From the NCBI GenBank assembly GCA_025361205.1, contig JANYAS010000011.1, positions 1-64,000 on the forward strand: a stretch of DNA of 64,000 bases, in the 5' to 3' direction. The stretch is from Holophagaceae bacterium. GTDB taxonomy: Bacteria; Acidobacteriota; Holophagae; Holophagales; Holophagaceae. Positions 27,130 to 37,910 of the stretch are shown piece after piece (position 1 is the first letter of the stretch; each line of letters begins with the position of its first letter). The notes under the pieces were generated by a model. That model was not told the origin of the DNA and did no database searches. It saw only the letters and a list, made by a program, of their open reading frames with translations. Position numbers and translations under genes: made by a program.

Positions 27130-28041
27130 ATGGTCCTGATTGCAATCCTACTTCTGCTCGCCGGTGCCCTGGCCTGGCGCGCCAAAACCAAGGTGGGCTT
27201 CCCGCTTTCGCAGCGGCTGGTCATCCTCCAATGGGCTGGGCTGGCCCTGGGTGTCCTGGTCCTGCTCGCGTCGATGGCCGTGATCGTGCCGCCGGGTCAG
27301 GCGGGCGTGGTGGTGCTGTTCGGCACGGTGCGGGAGCAGGTGCTGCCCGCAGGCTTGCACTTCATCAACCCGTTTTCCCAAATCGTGGAGTTGGAGGTCC
27401 GCACCCGGAACTACACCATGTCCGGTGTGGCGGATGAAGGCCAGAAACGGGGCGACGATTCCATTCCCGTCATCACGTCCGACGGCCTCACGGTCAAGCT
27501 GGATGCCACGGTCTTCTACCACCTGGACCAGGACCGCTGCGCCAAGATCTACGAGAAGATCGGCACGGACGTGGAGGGCCAGATCCTCCGCAGCCAGATC
27601 CGCACATCGCTGCGCGACGCCGCTGCCGGCCTGACGGCCACTGAGCTCTACACCACTCACCGTCTGGGCTTCGTGGAGAACGTGACAAAGACCCTCACCA
27701 CGGCTTTCAAGGAGCGCGGCATTACCATGGAACAGGTGCTGCTGCGCAATGTGCTGCTGCCCGACCAGATCACCAAGGCCATCAACGACAAGATTGCTGC
27801 GGATCAGGATGCCCAGAAGATGGCCTTCGTGTTGCAGAAGGAAAAGCAGGAAGCCGAGCGCAAGCGCATCGAGGCCGAAGGCCAGGCCAAGGCCCAGCAG
27901 ATCGTCAGCGCGAGTCTCACGCCCCAGATCATCGAGTACCAGCGCATCCAGGCCCTGAAAGATATCGGCGCCAAGGGCAACCTGATCATCACCCCCATGG
28001 GCGGTGCCACCCCCATGATCCAGGTGGGCGCCCGGAAGTAG
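27130..28041 (+). CDS. Prohibitin/SPFH (Band 7) family membrane protein
   Basis: Protein of 303 residues. Two hydrophobic segments lie at about 1-15 and 33-55, then the SPFH domain (VIVPPGQAGVVVLFGTV, LPAGLHFINPF, VITSDGLTVKLDATVFYHLD). A coiled coil rich in Glu/Lys/Ala lies at about 225-262 (KEKQEAERKRIEAEGQAKAQQ). Such proteins form large membrane rings, often regulating FtsH-type proteases; no protease is adjacent here. The stop is followed by repeat copy D. Confidence 0.9.
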   Translation: MVLIAILLLLAGALAWRAKTKVGFPLSQRLVILQWAGLALGVLVLLASMAVIVPPGQAGVVVLFGTVREQVLPAGLHFINPFSQIVELEVRTRNYTMSGVADEGQKRGDDSIPVITSDGLTVKLDATVFYHLDQDRCAKIYEKIGTDVEGQILRSQIRTSLRDAAAGLTATELYTTHRLGFVENVTKTLTTAFKERGITMEQVLLRNVLLPDQITKAINDKIAADQDAQKMAFVLQKEKQEAERKRIEAEGQAKAQQIVSASLTPQIIEYQRIQALKDIGAKGNLIITPMGGATPMIQVGARK

Positions 28042-28049
28042 GCCGAACT

Positions 28050-28141
28050 AGCCACACAACCCTCCGTCTCGCGGGCGAAAAGGGCCTAAGGGTCCGTATG
28101 AAATGGCCAGAATTGCCCTGGTTGTTTCGTTACGGACCCTT
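28050..28141 (+). repeat. Family 1 structured repeat, diverged copy D
   Basis: Same two-part layout as copies A and B but with many changes. The part 2 stem is AGGGTCCGTATGAAA (28089-28103) against TTTCGTTACGGACCCT (28125-28140): both strands have changed while pairing is kept. It fills the gap between the convergent SPFH and protease genes. Confidence 0.65.
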
Positions 28142-29317
28142 TCAGATGTTGGCAGGTGTCGCTTTGGCCTTCGACTCCTTGAGGTGCAGCGTCACCTTGA
28201 TCATCTTTCCGTCCCGGAGCACGTCAAAGACGATCTCGTCCGTGGGAGGTTCGATTTCCAACTTGGCCATGAGCTGACCCTCGCTTTCAATGGGGCTGCC
28301 CTGATAGCCGAGAATGACGTCACCGATGGCGCGAATGTTTCCAGCTGCGTCCAGTTCGACGCCCCGCAAGCCAGCCTGGGCGGCGGGCGAGTCGGCCACC
28401 ACGTCAAGCAGCACCAGGCCTCGGGTGACGCCAAAGACATGCAGGGCCTGGGCACCGGGGAGCACGCCGAAGCCCATGCGGGGCGGTTGCAGGGCCCCCC
28501 GGGCGATGAGCCAGGGCACCACCTTGTTCAAGGTATCCACGGGTAGGGCAAAGCCCACACCCACGGAACCTTCGCCCTTGGTGGCCACGATGCTGGTGTT
28601 CATGCCGATGAGCCGCCCCCCGCGGTCCAGGAGGGGACCCCCTGAATTGCCGGGGTTGATGGCGGCGTCGGTCTGGATCGAGTTGAGGATCCACGTGTTG
28701 TAGCCGGTGTTGATCTCGCGGCCCAGGGCGGAGATGACACCGCAGGTGAGGGAATGGTCGAGGCCGAAGGGGTTGCCAATGGCCAGGACGGTCTGCCCCA
28801 CCCGCAGGTCCGAACTGCGTCCGATGGCGATGGGTCGCATGGCTTCGAGCGGGGCAAAGGCCTGGATGACCGTGATGTCGAACGCGAAGCTGGAGCCGAT
28901 GACCCGGCCCTTGTAGGCCTTGCCGTCGGCGAGGGTGATTTCCACCTCCTCCACATCGGCGAAGAGTTTGCCGTTCACTTCTGCGCTGATGACGTGGTGG
29001 TTGGTGACGATGTGGCCCCAATCATCCCACACGAAGCCCGTGCCGGAACCCGTGGGGATCTTCGTGGCATCTTGCGTCGTGGGATCCTGGCCCCTCAGGA
29101 TGGCCGACACGTACACCACGCTGGGCTTGGCCTCCTTGAACCGCCAGATGGTGTTCCGCTCCTCGGCGCTCAGGGGGGCTGCCGGGGCCACCGGGCGGGG
29201 CTTGGCGTGGGCCCGGAATCGCTGGATGGTGCCCTCCTCGGTGGGCCGGGGCGGCTTGGGAGCAGTCTGGGCGGCCAAGGCAAGGGCCAACTGGGCGAGC
29301 AGGGCGGCACGGATCAT
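28142..29317 (-). CDS. HtrA-like serine protease with PDZ domain
   Basis: Envelope S1C protease of 391 residues with signal peptide ([17 protein letters not shown]). The catalytic triad is visible: His108 in TNHHV, Asp147 in AFDITV, Ser225 in [11 protein letters not shown] single PDZ domain lies at about 285-385 ([23 protein letters not shown]). A linker between the signal and the protease domain is Pro-rich. ATG 29317 is preceded by GGGAG at seven-base spacing. A quality-control role is inferred from family; one PDZ suggests a DegS/HhoA-like rather than DegP layout. Confidence 0.92.
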   Translation of the reverse strand: MIRAALLAQLALALAAQTAPKPPRPTEEGTIQRFRAHAKPRPVAPAAPLSAEERNTIWRFKEAKPSVVYVSAILRGQDPTTQDATKIPTGSGTGFVWDDWGHIVTNHHVISAEVNGKLFADVEEVEITLADGKAYKGRVIGSSFAFDITVIQAFAPLEAMRPIAIGRSSDLRVGQTVLAIGNPFGLDHSLTCGVISALGREINTGYNTWILNSIQTDAAINPGNSGGPLLDRGGRLIGMNTSIVATKGEGSVGVGFALPVDTLNKVVPWLIARGALQPPRMGFGVLPGAQALHVFGVTRGLVLLDVVADSPAAQAGLRGVELDAAGNIRAIGDVILGYQGSPIESEGQLMAKLEIEPPTDEIVFDVLRDGKMIKVTLHLKESKAKATPANI

Positions 29318-29418
29318 GGAGGCTCCCTGGAGGATTATGGGGTCAGGTGGGGGGGACTGCCCCCCAGAACCGAGCGGGATGGAGTACCTTGGGCCACACC
29401 CTTCCATCGAGTCAGCCT

Positions 29419-30936
29419 ATGGCGGATCGTTCCGATTCCTTGAACTCCCGCCGCTTTCCGGTCGGGGTGGTGTGGGTTCTGGTCGCACTGCTGGCAGTGG
29501 GGGTGGGGGTGGCCTGGGTGCTGCATGGTTTTGGCGTCGGGGGGCCCACCCAGGTCATCCTCGTCGAGTCGGACGGCGCGGAGCCGGACGGCCTGGATCC
29601 GGACCTGCGTCGCGCCTTTCGGGATCTGGTGGCCTACGATCTGGAGACCCTGGCCTCGGTGTCCCTCACGCGGCTGGCGCGCCCGCCGAGCCCGGAACAC
29701 CTCGCCCGCATGCCCGGTGCCACCCTGGTCCTGGAAATGTCGCCGGCGAGAAAGGGGGACCGCCTGTCTCTCACCCACCGCGTGGCGCGGGTCGATGCCC
29801 TGCGCTCCCGCGGAGTGGCCGCCTGGAGGGTCACCGAAATCTCCGCCCGATCGCCCCGGGAGGTCTTTGGTAGCCTGCGGGCCAGCCTGCCCTTCAAGGT
29901 GTCTTCCGGGGGCCCCGGGGACCGCCTCCTCCCCGCGGACCCCGGGGCTTTCTGGGGGATGCTCTTGGCCATGGGTTGGCATCGCCAGAATGCCCGACTC
30001 CCGGCGGCCATGGAGCAGGCTCGCCGGGTGGTCGAGGCCGACCCGCAGTGTGCGACGGCCTGGATGACGCGCGGGGACCTGCTCTACCGGCGGCTCCTGA
30101 TCGACCCCCAAGGTCACCCCCAGGGGCAAGTCGAGGCGGAACGGTACTTCCGGATCGCCCTGGACCTGGTACCCGGTCACCCCCAATGCGGCTACCTCCT
30201 CGCCCAGCTCAAGATTGATGCGGGCGAACAGCGGGAGGCCCTCCAGGTTTTGCAGAAGAGCCTCCGTGCCCACCCCCAGAACCCCACGCTCTACACTGGT
30301 CTCGCCTACGCCGCCCGCTGCGCCGGGCTGCTGGACCTGGCCCTGCGCGCCCTGGCGCGCAGGGACCAACTCGTCTTCGCTGACCTTCAGCCCAATGCCA
30401 CGGAGAACGCCTATCTATACCTCGGTGACCTGGCGCATTTCGAGGCCGGGCTCGCGGAGCACCCCGGGGATCCCCGGAACTCGGTGGTGCTCTTCTATCG
30501 CGGCTATGTGGCCCTGCTGCGGGGGGACAGGGGCACAGCCCGCTACTGGTTCGGCCGAGCCCAGGCCCTTCCGGACGGGTTCGCCCAGTTTCATCAACTG
30601 GCGGGTATTTACGAAGCCATCGCCGAGGGCCACCCTGGACTTGGCGCCGAACGGTTGCGACGCCTCGATGGTGAGCGGGTGGGCCTGAGGGTTCCCGACG
30701 GGGAGTTCACCTTCAAGATGGCCGAGGCTGCGGCCCTCCTGGGAGACCCCAACCAGGCTGTGAACCTGGCGGGACAGGCGTTCAGCCAAGGCTTCGGCTG
30801 TACGCGTTGGTACCGGGAGAGCCCCTTCCTGGCCCCGGTGCGCGGCAGTGCCCGCTGGAATGCGCTGATCCAACACCTGGAGGAACGGCAGGGCCTGCTC
30901 CAGGCTCAATTCACCCCGTCCGAGTTCGGGATCTAG
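29419..30936 (+). CDS. Membrane-anchored TPR protein, first of a tandem pair
   Basis: Protein of 505 residues. One membrane helix near the N-terminus (about 16-35, [21 protein letters not shown]) is followed by a domain of about 130 residues ([12 protein letters not shown] to [14 protein letters not shown]) and TPR-like helices to the end. The region [25 protein letters not shown] and the end [22 protein letters not shown] resemble TPR tails of acidobacterial Ser/Thr kinases, but no kinase domain is present. Similar throughout to the next gene. Function unknown. Confidence 0.7.
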   Translation: MADRSDSLNSRRFPVGVVWVLVALLAVGVGVAWVLHGFGVGGPTQVILVESDGAEPDGLDPDLRRAFRDLVAYDLETLASVSLTRLARPPSPEHLARMPGATLVLEMSPARKGDRLSLTHRVARVDALRSRGVAAWRVTEISARSPREVFGSLRASLPFKVSSGGPGDRLLPADPGAFWGMLLAMGWHRQNARLPAAMEQARRVVEADPQCATAWMTRGDLLYRRLLIDPQGHPQGQVEAERYFRIALDLVPGHPQCGYLLAQLKIDAGEQREALQVLQKSLRAHPQNPTLYTGLAYAARCAGLLDLALRALARRDQLVFADLQPNATENAYLYLGDLAHFEAGLAEHPGDPRNSVVLFYRGYVALLRGDRGTARYWFGRAQALPDGFAQFHQLAGIYEAIAEGHPGLGAERLRRLDGERVGLRVPDGEFTFKMAEAAALLGDPNQAVNLAGQAFSQGFGCTRWYRESPFLAPVRGSARWNALIQHLEERQGLLQAQFTPSEFGI

Positions 30937-30982
30937 TTCCCGGCGAAGGGATTCGCACAGGGATGTTCTATTCTGGGACGTC

Positions 30983-32494
30983 ATGCATCAGCCGACCCCC
31001 CGCCGCCGGATCCTGCTTCTGGGACTCGCCTTCCTCCTGCTCCTCGCCGGTGGAAGCGGTCTCGCGTGGGTGCTGGCGCACATGGGGGTCCAGTCCCCGG
31101 TGAAGGTGTTGCTCATCACCCCCCCCTCCTCCCGCCGTGACAGTGGTCTTGAACCGGCCCAGGAACGGGCCATCGGGGCCCTGATCCAGGACCACCTCGA
31201 GCTTTGCGGCGGGTTTGCGCTGACCACCGTGACCGAAGTTCCGACGGATCTGGAGCCATTCCGCGGGCAGCCCCGTACCCTGCTGGTCCAGGTCGACCCC
31301 CGGCGCCGGGGCGACGATCTGGAACTCTCCTACCACTACGTGTGGGGTAGGCAACTCAAGAAGGGGAGCATCCCCGCATGGTTCTCCCAGACGGTCGCCC
31401 CCACTTCCCCAGCGCGGGCCTTTGAAGCCTTCCTCCGCGGCTTTCCCCAGACGGTCAAGCCCTTGTCAGGCGGCCTCCTACCGAAGACTGCAGCGGTCTT
31501 CTGGAACCTGGTCCAGGCCGGCGGCTGGCGCCTACAGAATCAGCGGCTGGAAGAGGCCATGGCGCTGGCGGAAGAGTCCACCCGTCAGGAGCCCGCCTGC
31601 GCCAGCACCTGGATCCTGCTTGGCAACCTCCGCTACCGCTGGATGCTCAACAGCTCGGCGGCTTTCCGTCAGGAGGCGGCCGATACCGAGGCCTTCCTCC
31701 AGCGCGGCCTGGCACTGGCCCCGGGTCACCCCCGGGCAATCTTCCTGCTGTCCCTCCTCAAGACCGACAGCGGCAACCAGCGGGAGGCCCTGGACCTGCT
31801 GCTCCGGGCGCGGCGCAAGCAACCCTGGAACCCCACGCTGCTAACGGGGATCGCCTACGCTGCCCGGTGTGCGGGACTGCTGCCCTTGGCCCGCCGGGCG
31901 ATGGATTTGCGCGATGACTTGGCCTTTGCCCAACTGCAGGCCCAGGCCGTGGACATCACCTGCCTCTACACGGGAGAGATCCCGCGCTTCGAGGCCAGTC
32001 TCCAGGAGCAGCCGGGCCACCTGCGCAGCACCTCCGGCGTCCTGCCCTTCTATCGGGGCTACCTGGCGCTGGTGCGAGGGGACCGGGTGATGGCCCACAC
32101 CGAATTCGAGGCGGCCTCGGCCCTGCTCCACGGCTACCCGAGCATCCTGCGCCTGAGCGAGATCTTCGACCTGATTCTCGAAGGGCGGAAGGAGGAGGCC
32201 TGGAAGAAGTTGCGGGAATTCGATCAGGAGCGCATCGGCATGCGGGAGCCGGATGGGGAGTTCACCATTCGCCTGGCGGAGGCTTACGCTCTCATGGGCG
32301 ACCGGGCCAGCGCCATGGAGATGGCCAGCCGGGCCTTTGCCCGCGGGTTCGGCTGCACCACCTGGTACGAACGCAGTCCCATGCTGGAATCCCTGCGGGG
32401 CCTGCCGAAATGGAAGTCCCTGATCCAGCACTTGCGGGAGCGGCAGAGCCTTATGGAGGAGCGCTTCCCCGTTAGTCTGCTCGAAGATAGCTGA
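30983..32494 (+). CDS. Membrane-anchored TPR protein, second of a tandem pair
   Basis: Protein of 503 residues with the same order as its neighbour: membrane helix (about 9-33), N-terminal domain, then TPR-like helices. Shared blocks include [25 protein letters not shown] and [22 protein letters not shown], and [18 protein letters not shown] here matches [18 protein letters not shown] there. A 46-base gap separates the genes, so they probably form one operon after a duplication. Function unknown. Confidence 0.7.
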   Translation: MHQPTPRRRILLLGLAFLLLLAGGSGLAWVLAHMGVQSPVKVLLITPPSSRRDSGLEPAQERAIGALIQDHLELCGGFALTTVTEVPTDLEPFRGQPRTLLVQVDPRRRGDDLELSYHYVWGRQLKKGSIPAWFSQTVAPTSPARAFEAFLRGFPQTVKPLSGGLLPKTAAVFWNLVQAGGWRLQNQRLEEAMALAEESTRQEPACASTWILLGNLRYRWMLNSSAAFRQEAADTEAFLQRGLALAPGHPRAIFLLSLLKTDSGNQREALDLLLRARRKQPWNPTLLTGIAYAARCAGLLPLARRAMDLRDDLAFAQLQAQAVDITCLYTGEIPRFEASLQEQPGHLRSTSGVLPFYRGYLALVRGDRVMAHTEFEAASALLHGYPSILRLSEIFDLILEGRKEEAWKKLREFDQERIGMREPDGEFTIRLAEAYALMGDRASAMEMASRAFARGFGCTTWYERSPMLESLRGLPKWKSLIQHLRERQSLMEERFPVSLLEDS

Positions 32495-32550
32495 CCCCTT
32501 ATGCCGTTCTCGCCCTTTTCGAGAAGGGTTGTTTTATTACGACGGCTTAG
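32495..32550 (-). repeat. Family 1 structured repeat, copy C (part 1 only)
   Basis: On the minus strand this is almost the same as the first 56 bases of copies A and B, including the CTCG/CGAG hairpin, and it ends at the AAGGGG where part 2 would begin. It starts directly after the TPR gene stop. This shows that part 1 can occur alone. Confidence 0.75.
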
Positions 32551-32612
32551 CCAACCCTTCGGATGGACGGAGGGCCCCGGTAGACTGGGATTTCGCCCGA
32601 AAGGGGGGTGCC

Positions 32613-35600
32613 ATGCCTACGCTTACCTCACCCGAGACCGCCGTCCTTCCCAGAGAGGGCTACGAGCCCCGGCACAAGGTGCGCTTTGTCACCGCCGCCA
32701 GCCTCTTTGACGGCCACGACGCCAGCATCAACATCATGCGGCGCATCCTCCAGGCCACGGGCTGCGAAGTCATCCACCTGGGGCACAACCGGGCCGTGCA
32801 GGACATCGTCGACACGGCCATCCAGGAGGACGCCCAGGGCATCGCGGTCTCCAGCTACCAGGGCGGCCATGTGGAGTACTTCAAGTACATGGTGGACCTG
32901 CTGCGAGAGCGCGGTGCCGGGCATATCCAAGTCTTCGGCGGCGGGGGCGGCGTCATCGCGCCCGAGGAGATTCGCGAGCTGGAGGCCTACGGCGTGGCCC
33001 GCCTCTACAGTCCCGAAGACGGCCGCCAGATGGGCCTCCAGGGCATGATCGACGACATGGTACGCCGCTGCGACGTGGACCCACGCACCACCCCCGACTG
33101 CCATCGCCTGGCGCGGCGAATCACCGAAATCGAACTGGGAGGCTCCGACTCCGCGAGCGACGTGAGCGGGAGCACGCCCCATGCGGGGCGTGCGTCAGGC
33201 GGCGCGGCGAGCCCACAACCCACATCGGCCGGCACAGGCGCCGGCCGAGATCTTTCGTCAATCCACAGCCCACAACCCATTCCCGTGCTTGGCATCACCG
33301 GCACCGGGGGCGCGGGCAAGTCCTCGCTCATTGACGAATTGCTGCGGCGCTTCCTGGTGGACTTCCCGGATAAGCGGGTCGCCGTGCTGAGCGTGGATCC
33401 CACCAAGCGCAAGACCGGCGGCGCCCTGCTGGGGGATCGCATCCGCATGAATTCCCTCTACCACCCGGAGCTGCGAGACCGCGTCTTCATGCGCAGCCTC
33501 GCCACCCGGGGGGCGGCCCACCGCGCCACCAGCCAAGCCCTGGCCGCCAGCATCGCCGCCGCCAAGGCTGATGGCTTCGACCTGGTGATCGTGGAGACGG
33601 CGGGCATCGGGCAAAGCGACAGCGAGATCGCGGACCTGGTGGACCTGTCCATGTACGTGATGACGCCGGAATACGGCGCCGCCAGCCAGCTCGAGAAGAT
33701 CGACATGCTGGATTTCGCGGACATCGTCGTGCTGAACAAGGCGGACAAGCGCGGCGCCGAGGATGCCCTGCGCGACGTCCGCAAGCAGGTCCAGCGGGCC
33801 CACAAGGTCTTCGATACCCCCCTGGAGGACCAGCCGGTCTATGCCACCTGCGCCAGCCAGTTCAACGATCCGGCCACCAACTGGTTGTTCGTGAACCTCG
33901 TCCGGGCCCTGGCCGCCAAGACCGGGTTGGATTGGGTCCCCCGCCTCGAAGCCGAAGCCGCCGCCCCACGCCGGGCCGCCATCATCCCCCCCGAAAAGGT
34001 GCGCTACCTGGCGGAGATCGCCGATACCGTGCAGGGCTACAAGGCCTGGACGCGCCGTCAGGCCGAAACCGCGGAATTGGCCCACGCCCTATGGAGCAGC
34101 CTGCGGGCCCTGGGCGACAAGGTGCCGCCGGCGGGCACCTTCTACGACGCCGCCCACCTCACGAAGTTCGAGGAAGGGGACCAGGGCACAGCCATCCTGA
34201 TGCTGCGCCAGCGCTACCAGGAGCACCTGGGCGAGCTGCACGGCGAAAGCCGCCGGCTCATCCACGACTGGACCGAGCTGAAGCGCAGCTACACCGAGCC
34301 CGAGAACGTCTACGTGGTGCGCGACAAGGAGATCCGCATCGCCAATTACACCGTGTCTCTCAGCGGCTCCATGGTGCCCAAGGTGGCCCTGCCGCCCTAT
34401 TCCGGCTGGGGGGAGCTGCTGGGCTGGCAACTGTTGGAGAACCTGCCGGGGCGGTTCCCCTTCACGGCCGGGGTCTTCGAGTACAAGCGCGTGGGCGAGG
34501 ATCCCACCCGCATGTTCGCGGGGGAGGGCACCCCCGAACGCACCAACAAGCGCTTCCACTACGTGAGCAAGGGCCAGCCCGCCGTGCGCCTCAGCACGGC
34601 CTTCGACAGCGTGACCCTCTACGGCGAGGACCCCCATATCCGCCCCGACATCTACGGCAAGATCGGCAACAGCGGCGTGTCGGTCTGCACCGTGGACGAC
34701 GCCAAGAAGCTCTACTCGGGCTTCGACCTGGTGTGTCCCACCACCAGCGTGAGCATGACCATCAACGGTCCCGCCCCCACCATGCTGGCCTTCTTCCTCA
34801 ACGCCGCCATCGATCAGCGGGCCGAGGTCTGGCTGAAGGAGCACGGGCAACTCAAGGCCGCCCAGGCGAAGATCGACGCGACGTTCGCGGCCAAAGGTCT
34901 GACCCGCCCTCGCTACGAAGAAGCCCTGCCGGAAGGCAACGATGGCCTGGGGCTGGCGCTGCTTGGGGCCACGGCCGACGAGGTGCTGCCGCCAGAAGTC
35001 TACGCGAAGCTCCGCACCGAGGCCCTCCAGACCGTGCGGGGCACGGTGCAGGCCGATATCCTCAAGGAGGACCAGGCCCAGAACACCTGCATCTTCAGTA
35101 CCGAGTTCAGCCTCAAGGTCATGGGCGACATCCAGCAGACCTTCATCGAAGAGAAGGTCCGCAACTTCTACTCCGTGAGCATCAGCGGGTACCACATCGC
35201 CGAGGCCGGGGCGAACCCCATCAGCCAGCTGGCCTTCACCCTGGCCAACGGCTTCACCTTCGTCGAGTACTACCTCTCCCGGGGCATGCACATCGACGAC
35301 TTCGCGCCGAACCTCTCGTTTTTCTTCAGCAACGGCCTGGACCCCGAGTACAGCGTCATCGGCCGCGTGGCCCGGCGCATCTGGGCCGTGGCCATGAAAG
35401 AAAAGTACGGCGCCAACGAGCGCAGCCAGAAACTGAAGTACCACATCCAGACGAGCGGCCGTTCGCTGCATGCCCAGGAGATCGACTTCAACGACATCCG
35501 GACGACGCTGCAGGCGCTGTCTGCCATCTACGACAACTGCAACAGCCTGCACACGAACGCCTACAACGAGGCCATCACCACGCCCACCGAGGAGAGCGTG

Positions 35601-36134
35601 CGGCGGGCCATCGCCATCCAGCTCATCATCAACCGCGAGCTGGGCCACGCGAAGAACGAGAACCCCCTGCAAGGTGCCTTCCTTATCGAGCAACTCACGG
35701 AACGGGTGGAGGAGGCCGTGCTGCTGGAGTTTCGCCGCCTGGCCGACCGCGGTGGCGTGCTGGGGGCCATGGAGACCATGTACCAGCGCGGCAAGATCCA
35801 GGAAGAGTCCATGCTGTACGAGCACCTCAAGCACAGCGGGGAACTGCCCATCGTCGGCGTGAACACCTTCCTGAATCCCCAGGCCTCCCAGGTGGGCACG
35901 CCCGAACTGATCCGCAGCACCGTTGCCGAGAAGCAGCAGCAGATCGATACCCTGGCCGCCTTCCACGCCCGCAACGCGGACCGGGCGCCCGCGGTGCTGG
36001 CCCGCCTGAAGGAGGTCGCGCGCTCCGGCGCGAACCTCTTCGAGGAACTGCTGGAGGCCGCCAAGGTCTGCAGTCTCGGCCAGATCAGCCAAGCCCTCTA
36101 CGAGGTGGGCGGGCAGTACCGAAGGAATATGTAA
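32613..36134 (+). CDS. icmF: Fused isobutyryl-CoA mutase (B12 domain, G-protein chaperone, mutase)
   Basis: Adenosylcobalamin enzyme of 1173 residues that interconverts isobutyryl-CoA and n-butyryl-CoA. The B12-binding domain is at about 20-155 ([27 protein letters not shown]). A MeaI-type GTPase follows with the P-loop GTGGAGKSS near 229-237 and VLNKADKRG. The mutase domain fills the C-terminal 650 residues ([43 protein letters not shown]). The linker before the P-loop (about 176-222) is unusually long, low in complexity, and carries a repeat-derived segment. ATG 32613 follows AAGGGGGG. Confidence 0.95.
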   Translation: MPTLTSPETAVLPREGYEPRHKVRFVTAASLFDGHDASINIMRRILQATGCEVIHLGHNRAVQDIVDTAIQEDAQGIAVSSYQGGHVEYFKYMVDLLRERGAGHIQVFGGGGGVIAPEEIRELEAYGVARLYSPEDGRQMGLQGMIDDMVRRCDVDPRTTPDCHRLARRITEIELGGSDSASDVSGSTPHAGRASGGAASPQPTSAGTGAGRDLSSIHSPQPIPVLGITGTGGAGKSSLIDELLRRFLVDFPDKRVAVLSVDPTKRKTGGALLGDRIRMNSLYHPELRDRVFMRSLATRGAAHRATSQALAASIAAAKADGFDLVIVETAGIGQSDSEIADLVDLSMYVMTPEYGAASQLEKIDMLDFADIVVLNKADKRGAEDALRDVRKQVQRAHKVFDTPLEDQPVYATCASQFNDPATNWLFVNLVRALAAKTGLDWVPRLEAEAAAPRRAAIIPPEKVRYLAEIADTVQGYKAWTRRQAETAELAHALWSSLRALGDKVPPAGTFYDAAHLTKFEEGDQGTAILMLRQRYQEHLGELHGESRRLIHDWTELKRSYTEPENVYVVRDKEIRIANYTVSLSGSMVPKVALPPYSGWGELLGWQLLENLPGRFPFTAGVFEYKRVGEDPTRMFAGEGTPERTNKRFHYVSKGQPAVRLSTAFDSVTLYGEDPHIRPDIYGKIGNSGVSVCTVDDAKKLYSGFDLVCPTTSVSMTINGPAPTMLAFFLNAAIDQRAEVWLKEHGQLKAAQAKIDATFAAKGLTRPRYEEALPEGNDGLGLALLGATADEVLPPEVYAKLRTEALQTVRGTVQADILKEDQAQNTCIFSTEFSLKVMGDIQQTFIEEKVRNFYSVSISGYHIAEAGANPISQLAFTLANGFTFVEYYLSRGMHIDDFAPNLSFFFSNGLDPEYSVIGRVARRIWAVAMKEKYGANERSQKLKYHIQTSGRSLHAQEIDFNDIRTTLQALSAIYDNCNSLHTNAYNEAITTPTEESVRRAIAIQLIINRELGHAKNENPLQGAFLIEQLTERVEEAVLLEFRRLADRGGVLGAMETMYQRGKIQEESMLYEHLKHSGELPIVGVNTFLNPQASQVGTPELIRSTVAEKQQQIDTLAAFHARNADRAPAVLARLKEVARSGANLFEELLEAAKVCSLGQISQALYEVGGQYRRNM
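33138..33214 (+). repeat. Family 2-related repeat inside icmF
   Basis: In-frame segment that shares three exact blocks, in the same order, with the intergenic element at 52447: GGAGGCTCCGACTCCG (16 bases), GAGCGGGAGCA and GCGTCAGGCGG. Between the last two blocks both copies have a hairpin, GCCCC/GGGGC here and GCCTCC/GGAGGC there. It encodes a Ser/Gly/Ala-rich linker. Confidence 0.7.
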
Positions 36135-36184
36135 GCGACCACCGAAGCCCAGACGGCTGGTGACGGGCTTATGCCACGAGGCCG

Positions 36185-37211
36185 CTACTTCTCGCGCTTC
36201 CTTGGTGGAACGCGGCTCGTTCCCAAAGCCTCGATCCGCTTCATTTGGCGGTCAAATTCGCTGTCGTCTGGTTCTTCTACCTTCCGATGTTCATCGAACC
36301 GCTCCTAGGCGGCATGCGCGAGTTCCTCCGCCAGGTCGTGGGATACCCGGCCAGCGTCTGTGAGGATGCTCCGATCGTTCAGGCGGAGGAACCCGTGCAG
36401 TTTTTCGATCCAGTCCTGCATGGTCATGGCCTTGCGCTGCCGCGCCTGGAGTTCGGCAAAGGATTAGGTACTGCTCCACGATCAGGTTGAGGTGGTCCAG
36501 CTCTTCCTTGGCCAGGTGGTTCTTGGCCACGGTGACATTGGCCTTTCGGACCCTGGCCCCCTTGAAGTGGGTGAGGCCCATGTGGGGCTTCGCGGGGTCG
36601 GCCCTTTCTGCAATCAGCTCTGCCGCCGTGTGTCCATGAATGGCGTAGTGGAACTTGTTCTGTACCGTGGCAAAGAACCCCTGGGTCATCGCGTGGTCTA
36701 GTGAGTAGTCCACGCTGGTCGCATAGATCTCGCAGACCTTCTTGTAGAACAGCCGTTCGGAGGTGCGGATCTCCCGCACCCGCTCCAGCAACTCGTCAAA
36801 GTAGGCGTCTGTCCGGACGCCATCCTTCAGGCGCTGGTCGTCAAGCGTGAAGCCCTTGAAGATGAACTCTCGGAGGCGCTGGGTGGCCCAGATGCGAAAC
36901 TGCGTGCCCCGGTGGGAGCGAACCCGATACCCGACGGAGATAACCACGTCTAGGTTGTAGAAGGCAATCTCACGCTCGACATTCCGTCCGCCTTCCGATT
37001 GAACTATCCGGAAATTCCGGATAGTTGCCTCAGGCTGCAACTCACCCTCTTCGTAAACGTTCTGAACGTATTCGTTGATCGTGCGCACATCCTTCTGGAA
37101 CAACTCCGCCAGTTGTTTCTGTGTCAGCCAGACGGTTTCATCTTCCAGGCGCACCTGGACCCGGGTCTGGCCGTCCTCGGTCTGGTAGAACAGCAATTCG
37201 GACCCGGTCAT
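36185..37211 (-). pseudogene. RhuM family virulence-associated protein, broken
   Basis: The N-terminal part reads well: LLFYQTEDGQTRVQVRLEDE, VWLTQKQLAELF, EYVQNVYEEGEL, REIAFYNLDVVISVGYRV and DYSLDHAMTQGFFATVQNK are RhuM signatures. After NLIVEQYL the frame shifts by one inserted base (about 36464); the correct frame continues FAELQARQRKAMTMQDWIE and DAGRVSHDLAEELAHAA, then meets a TAG at 36305-36307 where the family continues. Past that stop the same frame goes on with ERFDEHRKVEEPDDSEFD to a final stop at 36185. Two lesions indicate real decay. RhuM genes often travel with restriction systems; this one follows a Type ISP remnant. Confidence 0.85.
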
Positions 37212-37252
37212 GCGGTTCCCCTCTTTGAACCCATTTTCGCTCTTTTTTCGCA

Positions 37253-37816
37253 TCACTTCAAGGGCCAACCGCCGCCGGCCTCGATGGCTTCGTCCACTTC
37301 GGCCATGAGGCGGAGGGTCTCGGCAAGGGCGGGGATGATCTTGCGGTAGTGGTTCAGGTCATCGTGATTGAGCACTCGCCCTTTGCGGTCCTTCAGCCAC
37401 TTCTGCGCGACCTGGTAACCGCCCACGTGGAAGTCCCAGACCTCCGGCGCCACGCCTTCGAAACACTGATCGGTGTTGATCCACACACGGCCCGGCACAC
37501 CATCGGTGGGTTCGCTATAGCGCACCTTGATGTTTCCCAGGGAGCCCCGGTAGCGGTGCATCTGATCCGATTTCTCGGCCTTGTCCAGGGCCTCGCCGAT
37601 GTCCTTGGCCTCGATGTAGCCCAAGGGCACCGGGCCCTTGGTAATGATGTAGTCCGGCGCGCCACAGGCGATGCGGCGGGGTTCGTTGGTGGCGATGATG
37701 CCCTTGCCGAGGGACTCGATGAACGTTTTCAGTGCGGGCCGGTGAGTGTGTTCGGTGGCATCGCCCTTGGCCAGGGCGGCGGACAATGCCTTCAGGTAGC
37801 CTTTGGTGGGATCCAT
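37253..37816 (-). pseudogene. Type ISP restriction-modification enzyme remnant, core deleted in frame
   Basis: Only 187 residues of an enzyme that is normally far above 1000. Residues 1-105 match the N-terminal nuclease part (RPALKTFIESL, EPRRIACGAPDYIIT, PLGYIEAKDIGEALDKAEKSDQ, HRYRGSLGN). They join directly to the C-terminal target region (VRYSEPTDGVPGRVWINTDQ, WDFHVGGYQVAQKWLKDRKGR, LNHDDLNHYRKII). The helicase and methyltransferase core is absent without breaking the frame. The start is ATG 37816. It lies 41 bases upstream of the rhuM remnant. Function is almost surely lost. Confidence 0.8.
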
Positions 37817-37910
37817 TCTGGAAGGATCCCAAAAAGAAGCCCCGGCCAGGAAAGAAAAGAGGGTGAATTTCCAGGCTTGTGCCGGCGATGGTTTCGTGGA
37901 GTCTGGGGAG

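Noticed and set aside
26022-27224. A 400-residue minus-strand frame over the DUF1573-like and SPFH genes
   Set aside because: Its composition is typical of antisense shadow (Gly/Gln/His-rich) with no family pattern; the plus-strand genes have signal peptide and SPFH motifs.
33932-36163. Long Arg/Gly/Pro-rich frame overlapping icmF, and a 667-residue frame on its other strand
   Set aside because: Both are shadows; the icmF frame contains continuous B12, GTPase and mutase motifs.
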